6,758 nucleotides of DNA from Dehalococcoidia bacterium (GTDB lineage Bacteria > Chloroflexota > Dehalococcoidia > E44-bin15): assembly GCA_030638665.1 (NCBI GenBank), contig DAOWEF010000015.1:1-6758 (forward strand). The letters run 5' to 3'. Made by a program: the position numbers and the translations under genes. The number at the start of each line of letters is the position of its first letter. Within the stretch, counting starts at the first letter, position 1. Of this stretch, positions 4,986 to 6,758 are shown piece after piece. The notes beneath the pieces were generated by a model, which saw only the letters and a program-made list of their open reading frames with translations, did no database searches and had not been told where the DNA came from.

Positions 4986-5135
4986 TCGGCGACCCCGATA
5001 ATATCGGGGCGGTGAACCTGCATAAATAGCGCAAAGAACGAAAAACAAAAAGGTCGCTTGGATCGGTCACGACCGAGACGGCATATAGTAGTGAAATGAT
5101 AATGCCTTCTCGGGCTGTGCCTGAGAAGGTTTTTT
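4986..5135 (+). ncRNA. structured leader or small RNA upstream of the P1 peptidase (candidate riboswitch/attenuator)
   Basis: A strong promoter at one end and a canonical terminator at the other define an RNA of about 150 nt. Hairpins visible in order are: CCCCGAT (4993-4999) with ATCGGGG (5003-5009), possibly extended by GGTTC (4983-4987) with GAACC (5014-5018); an unpaired A-rich stretch (5032-5051); TCGGTC (5063-5068) with GACCGA (5071-5076); GGCAT (5080-5084) with ATGCC (5102-5106); and the terminator stem. Alternative pairings compete: GCGACC (4989-4994) with GGTCGC (5052-5057), and GGTCG (5052-5056) with CGACC (5070-5074). The terminator lies 20 bases before the peptidase ATG, so a cis-acting attenuator is likely; an independent small RNA is the alternative. 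I do not recognise the class: no T-box element, and no TPP, SAM, cobalamin or c-di-GMP riboswitch core. Confidence 0.6.
5105..5135 (+). terminator. intrinsic terminator before the P1 peptidase gene
   Basis: An 11-bp stem, CCTTCTCGGGC (5105-5115) with GCCTGAGAAGG (5119-5129) and one G-U pair, closes a TGT loop and runs directly into six T residues (5130-5135). It is placed in the leader of the following gene rather than after a coding region. The two bases at its foot (5105-5106) are shared with the preceding GGCAT/ATGCC hairpin. Confidence 0.9.
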
Positions 5136-5155
5136 GCATTCCATAGAGCTTAATT

Positions 5156-6115
5156 ATGTATAACGCGGTCACTGACGTTCCCGGGATAAAGGTGGGGCAC
5201 TACACTGATAAAGAGGCCGCCACCGGCTGCACGGTGATCCTATGTGAGGAGGGGGCAGTGGCCGGCGTCGATGTTCGTGGCGCTGCACCGGGCACCAGGG
5301 AGACAGACTCATTGCACCCGATGAGCCTGGTGGGGCGGGTACACGCCATCCTACTCAGCGGGGGCAGCGCTTTCGGCCTCGATGCTGCCGGCGGGGTGAT
5401 GCGCTATTTGGAGGAGAGGGGCTACGGCCTTGACACTGGCGTGGTAAAGGTGCCCATTGTCCCCGCAGCTATTCTCTTCGACCTTCGTTTGGGCAGCGCT
5501 AAGGTGAGGCCAGGACCCGATGATGGCTATAAGGCATGCCTTATAGCCTCAAACGAGCCGGTAGCTGAGGGGTGCGTCGGCGCGGGCACCGGGGCCACAG
5601 TGGGCAAGATCCTGGGGCCGGAGAGAATGACTAAAAGCGGTCTTGGGACGGCGAGTCAGAGGTTGGGTAGTATCACTATCGGGGCTATCGTTGCGGTTAA
5701 TGCCTTTGGTGATGTGGTCGACTCGAATACGGGCAAGATCATCGCTGGCCCTCGGGACATCGAGAAGGGTGGCTTTCTAAATACTATAGAGATCATGAAA
5801 AAGTCCAAGGAATCGCCGAGCTCTCTTCCCTCTAATACCACCATTGGGGTAGTAGCCACAGATGCCTCGCTGGACAAGGAGCAGGTGAACAAAATTGCGC
5901 AGCTGGCTCACGATGGCCTAGCGAGAGCCATCCGACCGGCCCATACCATGGTTGATGGCGATGCCATGTTTGCCCTCGCCACGGGGAAAGAGGGGCCGGG
6001 GGATATCACCACGCTGGGAGCGATAGCGGCGGAGGTGGTAGCAGCAGCGATCGTGAGGGCGGTGACGCAGGCTGAAGGGCTTGCCGGCATACCTGCTGCT
6101 AAGGATGTGAAGTAA
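5156..6115 (+). CDS. P1 family peptidase (DmpA/NylC-like, N-terminal nucleophile hydrolase)
   Basis: The 319-residue product has the full family signature: TDVPGIKVGHYTD at the N-terminus, TGCTVILCEEGAVAGVDVRGAAPGTRETD (21-51), LLSGGSAFGLDAAGGV, GCVGAGTGATVGK (139-151), SNTTIGVVATDA (226-237) and MVDGDAMFALATG (265-277). Relatives include D-aminopeptidase DmpA, beta-aminopeptidase BapA and nylon-oligomer hydrolase NylC. They mature by self-cleavage, after which the new N-terminal Ser or Thr is the nucleophile. In NylC the cut is between Asn and Thr, and the matching pair here is Asn227-Thr228, predicting chains of 227 and 92 residues. There is no signal peptide, so it is probably cytoplasmic; the natural substrate is unknown. 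The ATG at 5156 gives the standard family N-terminus, although the upstream ribosome-binding site is weak. It follows the structured leader by 20 bases and the next gene by one. Confidence 0.92.
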   Translation: MYNAVTDVPGIKVGHYTDKEAATGCTVILCEEGAVAGVDVRGAAPGTRETDSLHPMSLVGRVHAILLSGGSAFGLDAAGGVMRYLEERGYGLDTGVVKVPIVPAAILFDLRLGSAKVRPGPDDGYKACLIASNEPVAEGCVGAGTGATVGKILGPERMTKSGLGTASQRLGSITIGAIVAVNAFGDVVDSNTGKIIAGPRDIEKGGFLNTIEIMKKSKESPSSLPSNTTIGVVATDASLDKEQVNKIAQLAHDGLARAIRPAHTMVDGDAMFALATGKEGPGDITTLGAIAAEVVAAAIVRAVTQAEGLAGIPAAKDVK

Positions 6116-6116
6116 G

Positions 6117-6758
6117 ATGATTGATATCGGCTTTATCGGAGCGGGGACGGTGGGCACGGCGCTGGCAGTCAAGCTCAGCGGCAAGGAATACCCCGTGGTC
6201 GCCGTCTCCAGTCGCACCAAAGCCTCCGCCCAGCGGCTGGCAAAGGCCGTTCCCGGATGCCGGGTACAAGACAGCGCCCACGCAGTGGCCGATAAGGCCC
6301 AGCTCGTTTTCATCACCACCCCCGACGATGCCATTGCCCAGGTGGCCACCGAGATTCAATGGCACCCAGGTCAAGGCGTAGTCCACTGTAGCGGCGCAGA
6401 CTCCACCGATATCCTCGAGCCTGCGAGGAAGCGCGGTGCTCTTGTCGGCGGATTCCATCCTTTACAGACCTTCGCCAGTGTGGCCTATGCCATAGAGAAC
6501 ATCCCCGGCTCAACCTTCGCCATCGAAGCAGACGAGCCGCTGCTCACCACACTCCAGGATATGGCTACTGCCCTCGAAGGGACCTATATTAGGCTCGCTG
6601 CCGGCGATAAGGTGCTCTATCACGCCGCAGCGGTGGTCGCCTGCAACTACCTGGTAACCCTGGTGAAGCTGGCCACCGACCTGTGGCAGTCCTTCGGGGT
6701 CTCGCAACAGCAGGCAACCCGGGCACTGCTCCCCCTGCTTCGGGGAACACTGAACAAT
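6117..6758 (+). CDS. Rossmann-like / DUF2520 domain protein, 3'-truncated by window edge
   Basis: The frame starts at ATG 6117, one base after the TAA of the peptidase gene, and stays open for 214 codons to the end of the window. The product opens with MIDIGFIGAGTVGTALAVKL, a classic dinucleotide-binding fold with GxGxxG at residues 8-13. It continues through SSRTKASAQRLA and LVFITTPDDAIAQVA (second half of the Rossmann domain), then GGFHPLQTF and YHAAAVVACNYLVTLVKL, which are typical of the DUF2520 C-terminal helical domain. The fold is related to ketopantoate reductase and pyrroline-5-carboxylate/F420-dependent NADP reductases, so an NAD(P)-dependent oxidoreductase is likely but the substrate is unknown. 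Full members are about 290 residues, so roughly a quarter is missing. The tight spacing suggests translational coupling with the peptidase. Confidence 0.9.
   Translation, partial: MIDIGFIGAGTVGTALAVKLSGKEYPVVAVSSRTKASAQRLAKAVPGCRVQDSAHAVADKAQLVFITTPDDAIAQVATEIQWHPGQGVVHCSGADSTDILEPARKRGALVGGFHPLQTFASVAYAIENIPGSTFAIEADEPLLTTLQDMATALEGTYIRLAAGDKVLYHAAAVVACNYLVTLVKLATDLWQSFGVSQQQATRALLPLLRGTLNN

Noticed and set aside
4986..5135. T-box leader, 4.5S/SRP RNA or 6S RNA as identity of the structured RNA
   Set aside because: There is no T-box AGGGTGGNACCGCG-like element, no SRP apical GGAAGCA-type loop, and no single long rod with a central bubble as in 6S RNA.
5656..6707. Minus-strand frames opposite the P1 peptidase and DUF2520 genes
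   Set aside because: They are shadows of two genes with clear family motifs on the plus strand.
1..6758. CRISPR array, IS element, phage or toxin-antitoxin genes
   Set aside because: No regularly spaced direct repeats, transposase, integrase, phage structural or toxin-like frames were seen on either strand.

Overview
The window carries six protein-coding genes, two of them cut by the window edges, plus two tRNA loci and at least one probable non-coding or leader RNA. The protein complement, frequent GTG/TTG starts and moderate GC suggest a free-living, probably anaerobic bacterium. My best guess is Chloroflexota, possibly Dehalococcoidia; this rests on overall impression and is low confidence. 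No phage, IS element, CRISPR array or defence system is visible.

Layout. 1-549 (+) is the C-terminal two-thirds of a succinyl-CoA ligase alpha subunit (sucD-like). It is followed by surE (about 620-1393, +). Convergent to surE is a receiver-only response regulator (1447-1812, -), which resembles an OmpR-family regulator without its DNA-binding half. Upstream of that on the minus strand are a stand-alone alpha subunit of an NDP-forming acyl-CoA synthetase (1899-3380, -) and tRNA-Leu(UAA) (3470-3555, -). A 490-base stretch without a convincing gene follows, then a SnoaL/NTF2-like protein (4048-4497, -) and a tRNA-Cys(GCA) with a shortened D-arm (4636-4700, -). The right end has a strong plus-strand promoter, a structured RNA of about 150 nt ending in a canonical intrinsic terminator, then a P1/DmpA-family peptidase (5156-6115, +) and, one base later, a Rossmann/DUF2520 protein (6117 to the window end, +).

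Connections. Two genes belong to the NDP-forming CoA ligase superfamily (positions 1-549 and 1899-3380), with different architectures. The last two genes look translationally coupled and probably form an operon under the structured leader. The terminator lies only 20 bases before the peptidase start codon, an arrangement typical of transcriptional attenuation or riboswitch control.

The least conventional content is between the genes. (1) A degenerate repeat of roughly 85 bp occurs three times in the same orientation (524-608, 3384-3469, 4511-4634). Two copies directly abut the 3' ends of the two tRNAs and the 5' ends of the following minus-strand genes. (2) There is the structured leader/ncRNA. 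(3) A 12-bp perfect dyad is embedded in a good minus-strand promoter in front of the aberrant tRNA-Cys. Two annotated starts should be moved inward: surE to a TTG at 620, and the SnoaL-like protein to a GTG at 4497 behind a perfect Shine-Dalgarno. The acyl-CoA synthetase start is also best placed at the internal ATG at 3380.
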